Shown one piece after another: positions 25,766 to 35,812 of a stretch of 64,000 bases of DNA; position 1 is the stretch's first letter; each line of letters starts with the position of its first letter. The stretch spans positions 404,011 through 468,010 of the forward strand of contig NZ_KB910516.1 in assembly GCF_000372825.1 (NCBI RefSeq), given 5' to 3'. The position numbers and the translations under genes are program-made. Source of the DNA: Methylobacterium sp. 77. GTDB lineage: Bacteria; Pseudomonadota; Alphaproteobacteria; Rhizobiales; Beijerinckiaceae. The notes below the pieces were generated by a model. That model ran no database searches, was not told the origin of the DNA, and worked only from the letters and a program-made list of their open reading frames with translations.

Positions 25766-26017
25766 ATGTCCAACGTCTTCCGGCGCGTTCACGCCCCAGT
25801 CGTCACCGCGGTCACGCTGTGCCTGTCGAAGGCCGGCGACGAGGTGAAGGGCGAGGTCAAGCTCGCCGACGGACGTCTGTTCAGCACCACCGGCGCGCTT
25901 CCCGTCGCCCAGGCCTTCGGCATCGCCGTCCATGTCGCCAACGAGGGCGGAATGGAGATCGTGGTGATCGATCCGCAGAGCGCCTGGAAGCCGGGCTGGG
26001 GTACGCTAGAAGGCTGA
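25766..26017 (+). CDS. Conserved hypothetical protein, 83 aa
   Basis: I do not recognise a named family. The 83-aa product is compact and without a signal peptide: VTLCLSKAGDEVKGEVKLAD, LFSTTGALPVAQAFGIAVHV, then VVIDPQSAWKPGWGTLEG. The predicted layout is alternating strands and one helix. ATG 25766 follows GAGG; the frame extends upstream to 25685, into the terminator region, and that part is rejected. It stands alone between the rpsI terminator and the peptidase gene (76 bp gap), and may be co-transcribed with the peptidase. Confidence 0.65.
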   Translation: MSNVFRRVHAPVVTAVTLCLSKAGDEVKGEVKLADGRLFSTTGALPVAQAFGIAVHVANEGGMEIVVIDPQSAWKPGWGTLEG

Positions 26018-26093
26018 CGGACCGGCCCGGACGACACGCCGACCGGTCCCGCCACGGTCGCCATCGGCAGGGAATCGCTCTATCTCCGAGAGC

Positions 26094-28184
26094 ATGAACC
26101 AGCCGACGAAACCCGCCTTCGATCCCCGTCCCACCCGCTTGCAGCCGGACGACGATCCGCATCTCTGGTTGGAGGAGGTGGAGGGCGCCGAGGCCGTCGC
26201 CTGGGTCGAGGCACGCAATGCCGAGACGCTGGCCCGCTTCACCGACGCGACGATGGAGCGCGACCGCGAGGCGGTGAAGGCCATCCTCGACCGGCCCGAC
26301 AAGATCCCCATCGTCAGCCGCCGCGGCGCCCTGCTCTACAACGTCTGGCGCGATGCCGAGCATCCCCTCGGCCTGTGGCGGCGCACCGACGAGGCCTCCT
26401 ATCGCGCCGGCGCTCCCGACTGGACGATCCTCATCGACATCGATGCGCTGGCAAAGGCCGAGGGCGTCGATTGGGTCTGGGGCGGCGCCACGCTGATCCC
26501 CGGCAGCCACGACCGCGCCCTGGTGAATCTGAGCCGGGGCGGAGGCGACGCCACCATCCTGCGCGAATTCGACCTGCCGACGCTCAGCTTCGTCGCAGAC
26601 GGCTTCATCCTGCCCGAGGCGAAGGGCGGCGCGGATTGGCTCGACCGCGACACGCTAATTCTGTCGAGCGCCCTCGGCGAGGGCATGGCGACCCGGTCGG
26701 GCTATTCCCGGACGGTGCGGCTCTGGCCGCGCGGCACGGACCCGCTGGCGGCGGCGGTCCTGTTCGAGACCGCGCCGGAGAATATGGGACTGTGGGGCGG
26801 CGTCGACCACGACGCGCCGGCCGAGCGCGTGCTGTTCATGGAGCGCACCGGCTTCTTCGACGGCAGCGTGCATATCGGCGACCGCAACGGCCCGACGCAC
26901 CGCCTCGATGTTCCCACCGACGCGGAAGTCACCCTGCGCCGCGATCGGCTCGCCATCCGCACCCGCTCGGAATGGAGCGTCGGCGGCAAGGTCCACGCCC
27001 CCGATTCGGTCCTCGCCATCGCGCTTCCGGCCTTCCTCGAAGGCGATCGGAATTTTACCGTCCTGTGGGAGCCCTCGGAACGCAGGGCGCTGCAGGGCGT
27101 GTCCTGGGCCGGACCGCGCCTCATCGTCGACGCCCTCGACGATCTGCGGCCCTCCTACAGCGTGTTCGAGCCGGGGGAGGGCGGCTGGAAGTCCTCGAGC
27201 CTTCCGGGCCTGCCCGAGATCGGCAGCGTCTCGGTCTGGCCTTTCGATTCCGAGCCGAGCGAGTCCGACGGCTCGCTGCTCGCCATGGTGCAGGATCCGC
27301 TGACACCGCCAACTCTGCTGTCGATTCCGGGAGATCTCGCGGCTCCCACCCTCCTGCGCACCACGCCGCCCGCCTTCGACACGAACGGTCTGAAGGTGAC
27401 CCGCCACGAGGCGGTCTCTGTGGACGGGGAGCGCATCCCCTATGTCCAGGTCGGCCCCATGGGCGAGAGCGGCGATGCGCCGGTGCATCTCTCGGCCTAT
27501 GGCGGCTTCCAGATCTCGCTGCTGCCGACCTATCAGGCGGTGCTCGGCAAACTCTGGCTCGAGAAGGGCGGCACCGGCGTGGTCGCGAATATCCGCGGCG
27601 GCGGCGAGTTCGGCACGCGCTGGCACCAGGCCGGGCGGCGCGAGGGCAAGGCGCTGGCGCATGCCGATTTCGCGGCGGTGGCCGCCGATCTCGTTGCGCG
27701 CGGCGTGACCAAGCCGGAGCGCATCGCCGCGCAGGGCGGCTCCAACGGCGGTCTCCTCATCGCCAACATGCTGACCCGCTACCCGGAGCGCTTCGGCGCC
27801 CTGTTCTGCACCATCCCGCTCATCGACATGCGGCGCTATTCGAAGCTGCTGGCGGGTGCGAGCTGGATCGCCGAGTACGGCGACCCGGACAATGCAGACG
27901 ACTGGGACTTCCTCGGCGCGATCTCGGCCTATCACGTGGCCGAGGCGGGACGACCTTATCCGCCGATCCTCATCGCCACGACCCGCCGCGACGACCGTGT
28001 TCATCCCGGCCATGCCCGAAAGATGGCGGAGAAGCTGCGTCGTCTCGGCTACGATCCGGCCTTCTTCGAGCCGGCGGCGGGCGGACACGGTTACGGCAAG
28101 GACAATTCCGAGACCGCCGCCTTCCTCGCCCTCGGCATGGGCTTCCTCAGGCAGTCCATCGGCTGGGCTCCGGAAGAGGCCTGA
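26094..28184 (+). CDS. Prolyl oligopeptidase family serine peptidase (S9)
   Basis: The 696-aa product has the S9 layout: an N-terminal segment opening DDPHLWLEEVEGAEAVAWVE, a seven-bladed propeller to about residue 430, and an alpha/beta-hydrolase domain. The triad is complete: Ser near 549 in AQGGSNGGLLIANM, Asp near 632 in TTRRDDRVHPGHARKM, and His near 664 in AAGGHGYGKDN. It has no signal peptide, so it is cytosolic. Such peptidases cut short peptides after proline or related residues. The gene ends 4 bp from the convergent surf1 stop. Confidence 0.92.
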   Translation: MNQPTKPAFDPRPTRLQPDDDPHLWLEEVEGAEAVAWVEARNAETLARFTDATMERDREAVKAILDRPDKIPIVSRRGALLYNVWRDAEHPLGLWRRTDEASYRAGAPDWTILIDIDALAKAEGVDWVWGGATLIPGSHDRALVNLSRGGGDATILREFDLPTLSFVADGFILPEAKGGADWLDRDTLILSSALGEGMATRSGYSRTVRLWPRGTDPLAAAVLFETAPENMGLWGGVDHDAPAERVLFMERTGFFDGSVHIGDRNGPTHRLDVPTDAEVTLRRDRLAIRTRSEWSVGGKVHAPDSVLAIALPAFLEGDRNFTVLWEPSERRALQGVSWAGPRLIVDALDDLRPSYSVFEPGEGGWKSSSLPGLPEIGSVSVWPFDSEPSESDGSLLAMVQDPLTPPTLLSIPGDLAAPTLLRTTPPAFDTNGLKVTRHEAVSVDGERIPYVQVGPMGESGDAPVHLSAYGGFQISLLPTYQAVLGKLWLEKGGTGVVANIRGGGEFGTRWHQAGRREGKALAHADFAAVAADLVARGVTKPERIAAQGGSNGGLLIANMLTRYPERFGALFCTIPLIDMRRYSKLLAGASWIAEYGDPDNADDWDFLGAISAYHVAEAGRPYPPILIATTRRDDRVHPGHARKMAEKLRRLGYDPAFFEPAAGGHGYGKDNSETAAFLALGMGFLRQSIGWAPEEA

Positions 28185-28188
28185 TCCT

Positions 28189-28917
28189 TCAGGCGGCGCG
28201 GCTGCGCATCCCGTCGCGGATGACATAGGCGCCGCCGGCAGCGGCCATCAGCGCCAGCACGTACCAGGTCAAGGCATAGACGAGGTGGTTGTCGCTGAAG
28301 GTGACCACGGTGAGACCGCCCACGGGATAGCCGCCGGGATTGGGCGTCGCGTCGGCATCGATGAAATAGGGTGCGGTCGGGCCGAGCCCGCGCGCTTCGG
28401 CGATGGCGGCGACATCGCGCGAGTACCAGCGATTCTTCGCCGGATCGTTGGCACGCAGGAACCCACCGCGCGGCTCCGACACCCGGAGCAGGCCGGTGAC
28501 GCGAGTTTCCCCCGCGCTCCGACAGATCTCCCCCATAGCCGGCTCACGCCTGTCCGCCGGCACGAACCCGCGATTGATGAGGATCGTGGCTCCGTCGGCC
28601 CCGACCAGAGGCGTCATCACCCAAAATCCGCCGCCGAGCTCCGTGACCGCCTGGACCAGGGTTTCCCGATCATGCGCGAACGTCCCGACCGCAAAGACCC
28701 GACGATAGGCCTCGGATGCGGCATCGAATCCAAGCCATTTCGCCTGTTCCGGGGCCTGGACCGGATCGGCATGGACCCGCGCTTCGACCCGAGCGATCAG
28801 GTCATGCTTCCAGGCACGGCGCTGAATCTGCCAGGTACCGAGCGAAACCAGCACTGCCACCACGGCGATGCTGACGAGACCCACGAAGATCGAAAAACGA
28901 GAGAGGCGGAATGACAT
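28189..28917 (-). CDS. SURF1 family oxidase assembly protein
   Basis: SURF1 proteins help insert heme into heme-copper oxidases. The 242-aa product has the expected two terminal transmembrane helices: residues about 9-30 (FVGLVSIAVVAVLVSLGTWQ) and 215-235 (NHLVYALTWYVLALMAAAGG). Between them is a periplasmic domain with GTWQIQRRAWK, FWVMTPLVGADGATILINRG, and PYFIDADATPNPGGYPVGGL. In many alphaproteobacteria a SURF1 gene directly follows cyoABCD in the same direction. Here it is on the same strand as cyoABCD but separated from cyoD by a 3.8-kb block containing a three-gene cassette read the other way. Confidence 0.93.
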   Translation of the reverse strand: MSFRLSRFSIFVGLVSIAVVAVLVSLGTWQIQRRAWKHDLIARVEARVHADPVQAPEQAKWLGFDAASEAYRRVFAVGTFAHDRETLVQAVTELGGGFWVMTPLVGADGATILINRGFVPADRREPAMGEICRSAGETRVTGLLRVSEPRGGFLRANDPAKNRWYSRDVAAIAEARGLGPTAPYFIDADATPNPGGYPVGGLTVVTFSDNHLVYALTWYVLALMAAAGGAYVIRDGMRSRAA

Positions 28918-29047
28918 CGTCTTCGTACTCGGATTGACCCGTAGCGTCGCTGCCTATCACGAACCACGGTGGATGGCCGTGACCGGCAGACCGACCCTGG
29001 CAGACCTGCCGCTACACCCCCTCTCCATGCACCAGCGGCGCATGGGA

Positions 29048-29076
29048 TTGTGACGATAATTTTCGATCGATATAGA
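29048..29076 (+). promoter_or_regulatory. Candidate promoter of the glycan cassette
   Basis: TTGTGA (29048-29053) and TATAGA (29071-29076) stand 17 bp apart, about 125 bp before the GT29-like gene, in locally AT-rich DNA. It is the best -35/-10 match in the 284-bp divergent region, and nothing else was found there. Confidence 0.45.
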
Positions 29077-29201
29077 CACGGCCTGAGCAGAATAGCCCAG
29101 AAGCTGCGATCTCACCCTCGACAAGCGTCGGATGCTCGTGGGAGCACTCGGCTCGCTGCCCGGCCTACCGGCCGAGACATTTCGTCAGAGGGATTCCGCA
29201 T

Positions 29202-30770
29202 ATGAAGAACCCCGCCGCGCCGACGAAGCGTCAACTCAAGGCGCTGGGATCGGAGGCCGAAGAGGCTGGAAACCTTGTCCTGGCCGAAGAGGCGTACGAG
29301 CGGGCCCTTGCGATCGATCCGGACGACAAAGAGATCGTCATCAAGCTGCTTCGTGTCCTCATCGCCACCAAGAACACTCGGCGCGCCCATCAACTTGCCG
29401 AAGACGCCTTTGCGAATGGCCAGGCAAACACCCGCATCCTTCAGATGTATGTCCTTTCGGATTTCAATTCCTATACGATTGCGCATTGCCTGGATGACGT
29501 CAGAGCCAAGCTCATCGCTTTTCCCGGGCATGTGGCCGTCAGCGCCCGTGCCGCAATTGCTTTTACTTGGCACGGCGACCTCGACGAAGCCAGGATCCAT
29601 GCCAGGAGCGCGGTCTCGAAAGCGCCCGATCCCGGCCTGTCGGACATCGTCCGGCTGATCCTGGCAAGGCGCGTGCTGAATTTCGGCTATCCCGACATGG
29701 CCGACTGGATCTGCCGCATCGGTCGGGTCGGCAAGGGCCAGGACGACGCCATTCTCTACGACCGGCTGATCATCAGAACGGGCAATGCGGCCAATGACGC
29801 CACCACACATCGTCTTTTCCATAGATTGCTGACCGTCGAGGACTTTCCTCGGCGTGCGGAACTCGTCGAAGAGCATGTCGACTTTCTTTGGCGCTTCAAC
29901 GGCCCGTCTCACGAGCTCCTTCGAGAAATCGACGACCATCTCGAACGCATGCCGGACGCCGACAACGACGCTCTTCTGCTGATGAAGGTGTGCCTCGCGA
30001 TGCAACTCGGAAACGAGGACATCGCGCTGCAGGTTCTGCGAACGCATCCCCGACTGACCGCCAAGATTTCCGCCTGCCTTCCTGTCGCCAAGCTGGTTCA
30101 TCGGCATCGACTCGACGGGCCGTCAAAACCCGACCCGGATCTCGCCTCGTACGCCGCTCTATATGATGCCCTCGCCACCAGCGAAGCCGTCCTGAGACAG
30201 CGGCTCGGCGACTTGTCGTCGTCCTGCGCCGTCGTCGGCAATTCACCCTGCGAGATCGGCCGAGGTCATGGCGCAAAGATCGATGCTCACGACGACATCG
30301 TTCGCTTCAATCGGTTCAAGATCGATCCGCCCTTCGACACTGATTATGGTTCGAGGCTGACGATCCTCGTGAGAGCGGGAAACGACAAGCCGGATATCGG
30401 CATCGATTTGCCCGCCGAGACACTCATCATCATCTCCTCGGGGAGTACGCTCTACAGAGGTCGCGCCTGGCGGGCGGCAAAGCGCCTTCGGGATGAAGGC
30501 CATACCCTCTGCGTGTTTCCACAGACGATCCATACTGAGCTGTCGCAGAAGCTTTCGGGCAGCCCGAGTTCGGGTCTGTCGTTCGTGTACCTTCTGAAGG
30601 CGCTTCGAGGAACGCTGAACCGCGACGATTGCTTCGGTTTCTCGTTTATCGATCAGATCGATGCGAACCCCGCTTCGGCCCATTACTTCGAACCGGCGAA
30701 AGCGTCGATGTTACATCGGTGGAAGAAAGAGCGCGAAATCTTCGATAGCCTTTTCGAGGAGCGCGCATGA
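29202..30770 (+). CDS. TPR protein fused to a sialyltransferase-like (GT29) domain
   Basis: The 522-aa product has two parts. Residues 10-150 are TPR-like repeats (AEEAGNLVLAEEAYERALAI and relatives). Residues about 340-500 match GT29 sialyltransferases. An L-like motif CAVVGNSPCEIG leads to IDAHDDIVRFNRF (near 342-370). An S-like motif SSGLSFVYLLKALRG is followed by FGFSF (near 456-480), and a VS-like HYFE starts at His494. GT29 enzymes transfer sialic acid from CMP-sialate in eukaryotes; bacterial members are less known and may use other nonulosonates. No CMP-sialate synthase is in view. The stop overlaps the next ATG (ATGA). Sampled stretches are nearer 50% G+C, lower than the flanks. Confidence 0.8.
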   Translation: MKNPAAPTKRQLKALGSEAEEAGNLVLAEEAYERALAIDPDDKEIVIKLLRVLIATKNTRRAHQLAEDAFANGQANTRILQMYVLSDFNSYTIAHCLDDVRAKLIAFPGHVAVSARAAIAFTWHGDLDEARIHARSAVSKAPDPGLSDIVRLILARRVLNFGYPDMADWICRIGRVGKGQDDAILYDRLIIRTGNAANDATTHRLFHRLLTVEDFPRRAELVEEHVDFLWRFNGPSHELLREIDDHLERMPDADNDALLLMKVCLAMQLGNEDIALQVLRTHPRLTAKISACLPVAKLVHRHRLDGPSKPDPDLASYAALYDALATSEAVLRQRLGDLSSSCAVVGNSPCEIGRGHGAKIDAHDDIVRFNRFKIDPPFDTDYGSRLTILVRAGNDKPDIGIDLPAETLIIISSGSTLYRGRAWRAAKRLRDEGHTLCVFPQTIHTELSQKLSGSPSSGLSFVYLLKALRGTLNRDDCFGFSFIDQIDANPASAHYFEPAKASMLHRWKKEREIFDSLFEERA

Positions 30771-31576
30771 TCCGTCCCAAGGTCAAGATCGAGGGCGACC
30801 ATTCCGCCTATCATTGCGGCTCCGCAGCCGCCTTTTCAGCCCTTACCCGCGCATTGGCCGAAAAACACGATATCGTCGCGGGCGAGGATTACGACATCCT
30901 CTACGTCAACGGCGAAGGATCGATGCACCACAATTCGGGGCATTTCGTCGCCAAGATGGAAGCGATCAAGTCCGCAATAGACGGCGGCCGGAAAGCCTAT
31001 CTCGTCAACACGGTTTGGCAGGAGAATGAGAAAACCTACGATTCCACGTTGGCGAAGCTCAGCGGCGTCACCGTCCGCGAGGCAATGAGCCAGAGCGACC
31101 TCAAGACGCGTCATGGAATCGATGCCGACATGTTCCTCGACCTCTCCTATTACGAGGAGCTCGACCAGAACGCGGAGCACGTCGACTGGTCGGGGAAAGT
31201 GCTGATCACCGACTTCTTCGCTCGCGATCTCGGCCTATGGTACCGGGTCACCAGCGGTCCATTGGCGGCACGCACCTATATCGATCTGCGCGACCAGAGC
31301 TGGTCGTCGCTCATCAAGTCGATGCGGACATGCAGGGCCGTCATCACGGGGCGCCATCATGCCATGTACGCGGCTTGCGTGGCGCGCCGCCCCTTTGTCG
31401 CCGTCGCCGGAAGCACGCACAAGGTAGAGGGTCTGAAACGGGCTTCGGGGTTTCCACTTCCGGTGCTGGCGTCCGTGCGCGAAGCCAATGCGACCTTACG
31501 TTGGGCCATCGACAACCGCGAAATGTTCAAAGAGTTCTTCCATTGGATGGACGAGTTCCCGCGCTGGACGCCCTGA
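30767..31576 (+). CDS. Polysaccharide pyruvyl transferase family protein, copy 1
   Basis: The 269-aa product resembles the polysaccharide pyruvyl transferase (CsaB/WcaK) superfamily, which adds ketal pyruvate to sugars or acts as a GT-B transferase. The best evidence is the C-terminal SMRTCRAVITGRHHAMYAAC followed by VARRPFVAVAGSTHKVEGL, equivalent to the family's exposed RxHxx...G.P loop. The mid-part VNGEGSMHHNSG fits the family's GGG/GEG loop, and GVTVREAMSQSDL resembles its VRxxxS motif. Translation is coupled to the upstream gene through ATGA. A shorter relative, it may act on the glycan made by the GT29-like protein. Confidence 0.75.
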   Translation: MIRPKVKIEGDHSAYHCGSAAAFSALTRALAEKHDIVAGEDYDILYVNGEGSMHHNSGHFVAKMEAIKSAIDGGRKAYLVNTVWQENEKTYDSTLAKLSGVTVREAMSQSDLKTRHGIDADMFLDLSYYEELDQNAEHVDWSGKVLITDFFARDLGLWYRVTSGPLAARTYIDLRDQSWSSLIKSMRTCRAVITGRHHAMYAACVARRPFVAVAGSTHKVEGLKRASGFPLPVLASVREANATLRWAIDNREMFKEFFHWMDEFPRWTP

Positions 31577-31711
31577 TATCGACGCCGTGCGAGCATTCCA
31601 TCGGTGCGCGTTCGGCATGACGACATGCCGCCCAGCGACCGTCGGCCGGTCGGGCCCGATCCAAGTTAGCAACGTCAAAGCAGAGCCGATCGATAGAGGG
31701 ATAATATCGAT

Positions 31712-32611
31712 ATGAAGATCGGCATTCTCGATTTCAGCTATGCCAATGCGGCAAAATCCATCCGCAAACTCCACGAGGATTCCTTTTATACAGTCAATCT
31801 CGGCGACAATGCCCAATCGATCGCTGCGCGGCAGCTTCTGTCCAGACTGGGATGTGACACATCCGATATCGTGACCGTCGATCGGGACACCCTGCCGACC
31901 TATTCCGGCGGGCCGGTCGCCCTGATCATGAACGGCGTGTTCTATGAACGAAACTTCCCCGTCCCGAACGCGGTAATCCCCATCTTTGTCGGGTTCTGCA
32001 CCAAGAGCATCGAGCTGATTCAGCGGTACCGGGACTGGTTCAAACGTTACGAGCCGATCGGATGTCGAGACATCGAGACCGCGCGCCTGTTCGAGGCGGA
32101 AGGCATCGAGGCATCGGTCACCGGATGCGTGACCATGACGTTTCCGCTTCGCGTTCGCGAGCCGCGCAAGAAACGCCTGTTCGTCGTCCATGGCTCGGGC
32201 GCAGGCAAGCTGCCGTCCACCGTCTTGAAGCACATTCCGCATCACCTGCTCGATGACGCGGAATTCCTCTTTCACCGCCTGCCCGTGAGCGAGCTTCCGT
32301 TAGCGGACTCGTCACGGCGCTGGATCGAGCGCTACGAGGAAGATATCCTCGACCGCTACCGCAATGAGGCGAGTCTCGTGCTGACGCCGTTGCTCCATGT
32401 CGCGTCGCCCTGTCTCGCGATGGGCGTTCCTCTCGTCCTATGCCGCAAGGATCGGGATACGCGGTTCGGCTTTCTGCAGACTTTGACGAGGGTCTATACG
32501 CCGGACGAGGTGTCGGAAATCGTCTGGAACCCCAGCCCCGTCGACCTTCGAGTTTTGGCGGAATCATTCGGCCAGGAACTAAAACGCAGGCTCGATCTCG
32601 TCCGAGCCTGA
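31712..32611 (+). CDS. Polysaccharide pyruvyl transferase family protein, copy 2
   Basis: The 299-aa product has family marks in order: NLGDNAQSIAARQLLSRLG near residue 30, VALIMNGVFYERNF, YEPIGCRDIETARLFEAEGI (the IGxRDxxT motif), VTGCVTMTFPL, and TPLLHVASPCLAMGVPLVL (the RLHxxxPxxAxGxP motif, with Leu in place of Arg). It is separated from copy 1 by 135 bp. GAGGG precedes ATG 31712, and there is a TATAAT-like stretch (GGATAATATCG) just before, so it may have its own promoter. It completes the three-gene cassette and runs toward cyoD (convergent, 161 bp apart). Confidence 0.78.
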   Translation: MKIGILDFSYANAAKSIRKLHEDSFYTVNLGDNAQSIAARQLLSRLGCDTSDIVTVDRDTLPTYSGGPVALIMNGVFYERNFPVPNAVIPIFVGFCTKSIELIQRYRDWFKRYEPIGCRDIETARLFEAEGIEASVTGCVTMTFPLRVREPRKKRLFVVHGSGAGKLPSTVLKHIPHHLLDDAEFLFHRLPVSELPLADSSRRWIERYEEDILDRYRNEASLVLTPLLHVASPCLAMGVPLVLCRKDRDTRFGFLQTLTRVYTPDEVSEIVWNPSPVDLRVLAESFGQELKRRLDLVRA

Positions 32612-32772
32612 CGCGCGGGGTGGCTAGGTGCGCGATCGGTCAGGCGGTGCATCTCTGGCCGCGTCGCCGGACGATCGTGAGATCCACCATCGCCGAGCCG
32701 GCCGATACGCGTTCTGACGCATCGGATTTCCGCGCCGTGCCGGACCTCGGCTCGGCGCGGTCCACGCCAAGC

Positions 32773-33177
32773 CTAATGCACGTGCTGATGCAGGCTCGCC
32801 GGCGTCATCGGCATCATGTTGGTGTTCAGGTGGTACATCACCCAGACCGAGCCGGTGAGCGTGATCACCACCAGCGTCAGGGTGAAGATCAGAGCCAGGA
32901 TGGTCCATCCCCCCTCTGACTTCGTGTTCATGTGCAGGAAGTAGATCATGTGAACCACGATCTGCACGACGGCGAAGCCCATGATGACGAGGCCGGTGAG
33001 GCGCGCGTCGCCGAGCACGTCGCCCATCACCAGCCAGAACGGGATCGCCGTCAGGATGACGGAGAGCACGAAGCCGGTGACGTAGCCCTTGAACGAGCCG
33101 TGACCGCTCTGGTCGCCGTGGCCCTTCACATCCTCTTCGTGATCCGCGGCATGGGCGGATTGGCTGGCGGCGCTCAT
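32773..33177 (-). CDS. cyoD: Cytochrome bo3 quinol oxidase subunit IV
   Basis: The 134-aa product has a His/Asp-rich N-terminus ([20 protein letters not shown]) and three transmembrane helices ([40 protein letters not shown], and [20 protein letters not shown]). CyoD is the small assembly subunit of the proton-pumping quinol oxidase in the inner membrane. The start ATG 33177 overlaps the cyoC stop by four bases (ATGA). A longer frame to 33258 is rejected because the family starts here. It is the last gene of cyoABCD. Confidence 0.95.
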   Translation of the reverse strand: MSAASQSAHAADHEEDVKGHGDQSGHGSFKGYVTGFVLSVILTAIPFWLVMGDVLGDARLTGLVIMGFAVVQIVVHMIYFLHMNTKSEGGWTILALIFTLTLVVITLTGSVWVMYHLNTNMMPMTPASLHQHVH

Positions 33178-33803
33178 TGCAGCACTCCCATGAGGTAGAC
33201 GAAGGTGAAGACGCCGATCCAGATCACGTCGAGGAAGTGCCAGAACATCGACAGGCACTGAAGGCGACGCTGGTTCTCCGGGATCAGTCCCTTCCGAGAA
33301 GTCTGGACCATCAGCACGATCAGCCAGACCAGGCCGAGGGTCACGTGCAGGCCGTGGGTACCGACGAGCGTGAAGAATGCCGACAGGAACGCGCTGCGCT
33401 GCGGCCCCGCGCCCTCATGGATGAGATGCGCGAATTCGTAGAGTTCGAGCCCGATGAAGGCGAGGCCGAACAGGCCGGTCACCGCGAGCCAGAGCTGCAT
33501 CCGCCCCTGCTTGCCCTTCGCCATCTCCAGCATGGCAAAGCCATAGGTGATGGAGGAGAACAGCAGCATCGAGGTGTTCAGAGCCACCAGCGGCAGGTCG
33601 AACAGATCCTTCGGGGAAGGGCCTGCCGCGTAATTGCGCCCGAGCACCGCATACGTGGCGAACAGGGCTGCGAAGATGAGGCAATCGCTCATCAGGTAGA
33701 TCCAGAAGCCCAGCATCGTGCCGCCTTCGGGATGATGATCCTCCTCCATGTAGAAGGAGGGAGCCTCGCCGTCCTTGGCGAGGGTGGGGGAGTGCGACGC
33801 CAT
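33174..33803 (-). CDS. cyoC: Cytochrome bo3 quinol oxidase subunit III
   Basis: The 209-aa product has five transmembrane helices, as usual for quinol-oxidase subunit III. Marks include [20 protein letters not shown] in helix 1, the conserved helix-3/4 region, [19 protein letters not shown] and [20 protein letters not shown]. It supports the stability of subunit I and the proton path. It is 5 bp downstream of cyoB and overlaps cyoD by four bases, so the last three genes are translationally linked. Confidence 0.95.
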   Translation of the reverse strand: MASHSPTLAKDGEAPSFYMEEDHHPEGGTMLGFWIYLMSDCLIFAALFATYAVLGRNYAAGPSPKDLFDLPLVALNTSMLLFSSITYGFAMLEMAKGKQGRMQLWLAVTGLFGLAFIGLELYEFAHLIHEGAGPQRSAFLSAFFTLVGTHGLHVTLGLVWLIVLMVQTSRKGLIPENQRRLQCLSMFWHFLDVIWIGVFTFVYLMGVLQ

Positions 33804-33808
33804 GGTTC

Positions 33809-35812
33809 TCAGACCCGACCTTCAAGCGACCGGGTCCGCTGTCCCTCGGTACCGATGACGGCATCGGCCGGGATGTGGAAGTCGCGGTTGTAGTTGAACG
33901 TATGCCCGATGGTGACGACGGCCATGGCGATGAAGGTCAGCGCCGCCAGCCACCAGATGTACCAGATCATGCCGAACGAGAAGCCGATGCTGAGGATACC
34001 CAGGATCATGCCCGTGCCGGTGTTCTTCGGCATGTGGATCGCTTTGAAGCCTTCCAGCGGGCGCGAATAGCCGCGGCGCTTCATGTCCGACCAGGCATCA
34101 TGGTCGTGGATGATCGGCGTGAAGGCGAAGTTGTAGTCCGGCGGCGGCGAGGAGGTCGACCATTCGAGGGTACGACCGCCCCACGGATCGCCGGTCACGT
34201 CCCGCAGCTGCTCGCGGCGCATGAAGCTGACGACGAGTTGGATGATGAAGGACAGGATGCCGAGCGCGATCAGCCCCGCACCGAAGGCGGCGATGATGAA
34301 CCAGATCTGCAGCGACGGGTCGTCGAAATGCTGCACGCGCCGGGTCACGCCCATCAGGCCGAGGATGTAGAGCGGCATGAAGGCGAACCAGAAGCCGACC
34401 AGCCAGAACCAGAACGACATCTTCCCCCAGAACGGATCGAGCTGGTAGCCGAAGGCCTTGGGGAACCAGTAGGTGATCCCGGCCAGCATCCCGAACAGGA
34501 CGCCGCCGATGATGACGTTATGGAAGTGGGCGATCAGGAACAGGCTGTTGTGAAGCACGAAATCGGCAGGCGGCACCGCGAGCAGCACGCCGGTCATGCC
34601 GCCGATGGTGAAGGTCACCATGAAGCCGATGGCCCAGAGCATCGGCACCTCGAAACGGATGCGGCCCTTGTACATGGTGAACAACCAGTTGAAGAGCTTC
34701 GCCCCCGTCGGGATCGAGATGATCATCGTCGTGATGCCGAAGAACGAGTTCACCGAGGCGCCCGAGCCCATGGTGAAGAAGTGGTGCAGCCAGACGAGGT
34801 AGGACAGGATCGTGATGACCACCGTGGCGTAGACCATGGAGGCGTAGCCGAAGAGACGCTTGCCGGAGAAGGTCGAGACGATCTCCGAGAACACGCCGAA
34901 GGCCGGCAGGATGAGGATGTAGACCTCCGGGTGACCCCAGATCCAGATGAGGTTCACGTACATCATCGGGTTGCCGCCGAGGTCGTTCGAGAAGAAGTGC
35001 GTGCCCACGTAGCGGTCGAGGGAGAGCAGCGCGAGAACGGCCGTCAGGATTGGGAAGGCGGCGACGATCAGGATGTTCGTGCACAGGGAGGTCCAGGTGA
35101 AGATCGGCATCTTCATCATGGTCATGCCGGGCGCCCGCATCTTCACGATGGTGGCGATGAGGTTGATGCCCGAGAGCAACGTCCCGATGCCCGCGATCTG
35201 CAGGCCCCAGATGTAATAGTCGACGCCGACGCCCGGACTGCCGGCAGGGCCGGACAACGGCGGGTAGGCGAGCCAGCCGGTCCGCGCGAACTCGCCGACG
35301 AAGAGCGAGGCCATGATCGTCATGGCACCGCTCACGGTCATCCAGAAGCTGAAATTGTTGAGGAACGGGAACGCCACGTCGCGTGCGCCGATCTGCAGCG
35401 GTACGACGAAGTTCATCAGGCCGGTGACCAGGGGCATCGCCACGAAGAAGATCATGATCACGCCGTGGGCCGTGAAGATCTGGTCGTAATGGTGCGGCGG
35501 CAGGTAGCCCTCGTTGGCGCCGAAGGCCATGGCCTGCTGCGCGCGCATGAGAAGCGCGTCGGAGAAGCCGCGCAGCAGCATCACCAGGGCCAGCACCACG
35601 TACATGATGCCAATCTTCTTGTGATCGACGGAGGTGAACCAGTCGCGCCACAGCGGACCCCACCAGCGCATGTAGGTGATGAGGCCGAGCACCGCGACGC
35701 CGCCGATGGCGACGCCGATGAAGGTCACGAGCAGGATCGGCTCGTGATACGGGATGGCTTCGAGAGTCAGGCGCCCGAAGAGGAGCTTCTGAAGATCGAG
35801 ATTGGCAAACAT
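33809..35812 (-). CDS. cyoB: Cytochrome bo3 quinol oxidase subunit I
   Basis: The 667-aa catalytic subunit binds heme b, heme o3 and CuB, oxidises ubiquinol and pumps protons. About 15 transmembrane helices are visible. Metal ligands are in the expected places: [15 protein letters not shown] (low-spin heme His), [15 protein letters not shown] (CuB His with the Tyr of the cross-link), [15 protein letters not shown] (CuB His pair), and [15 protein letters not shown] (heme ligands). ATG 35812 is chosen for homology to [20 protein letters not shown]; the frame goes on to 35881. A 136-bp gap separates it from cyoA. Confidence 0.97.
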   Translation of the reverse strand: MFANLDLQKLLFGRLTLEAIPYHEPILLVTFIGVAIGGVAVLGLITYMRWWGPLWRDWFTSVDHKKIGIMYVVLALVMLLRGFSDALLMRAQQAMAFGANEGYLPPHHYDQIFTAHGVIMIFFVAMPLVTGLMNFVVPLQIGARDVAFPFLNNFSFWMTVSGAMTIMASLFVGEFARTGWLAYPPLSGPAGSPGVGVDYYIWGLQIAGIGTLLSGINLIATIVKMRAPGMTMMKMPIFTWTSLCTNILIVAAFPILTAVLALLSLDRYVGTHFFSNDLGGNPMMYVNLIWIWGHPEVYILILPAFGVFSEIVSTFSGKRLFGYASMVYATVVITILSYLVWLHHFFTMGSGASVNSFFGITTMIISIPTGAKLFNWLFTMYKGRIRFEVPMLWAIGFMVTFTIGGMTGVLLAVPPADFVLHNSLFLIAHFHNVIIGGVLFGMLAGITYWFPKAFGYQLDPFWGKMSFWFWLVGFWFAFMPLYILGLMGVTRRVQHFDDPSLQIWFIIAAFGAGLIALGILSFIIQLVVSFMRREQLRDVTGDPWGGRTLEWSTSSPPPDYNFAFTPIIHDHDAWSDMKRRGYSRPLEGFKAIHMPKNTGTGMILGILSIGFSFGMIWYIWWLAALTFIAMAVVTIGHTFNYNRDFHIPADAVIGTEGQRTRSLEGRV

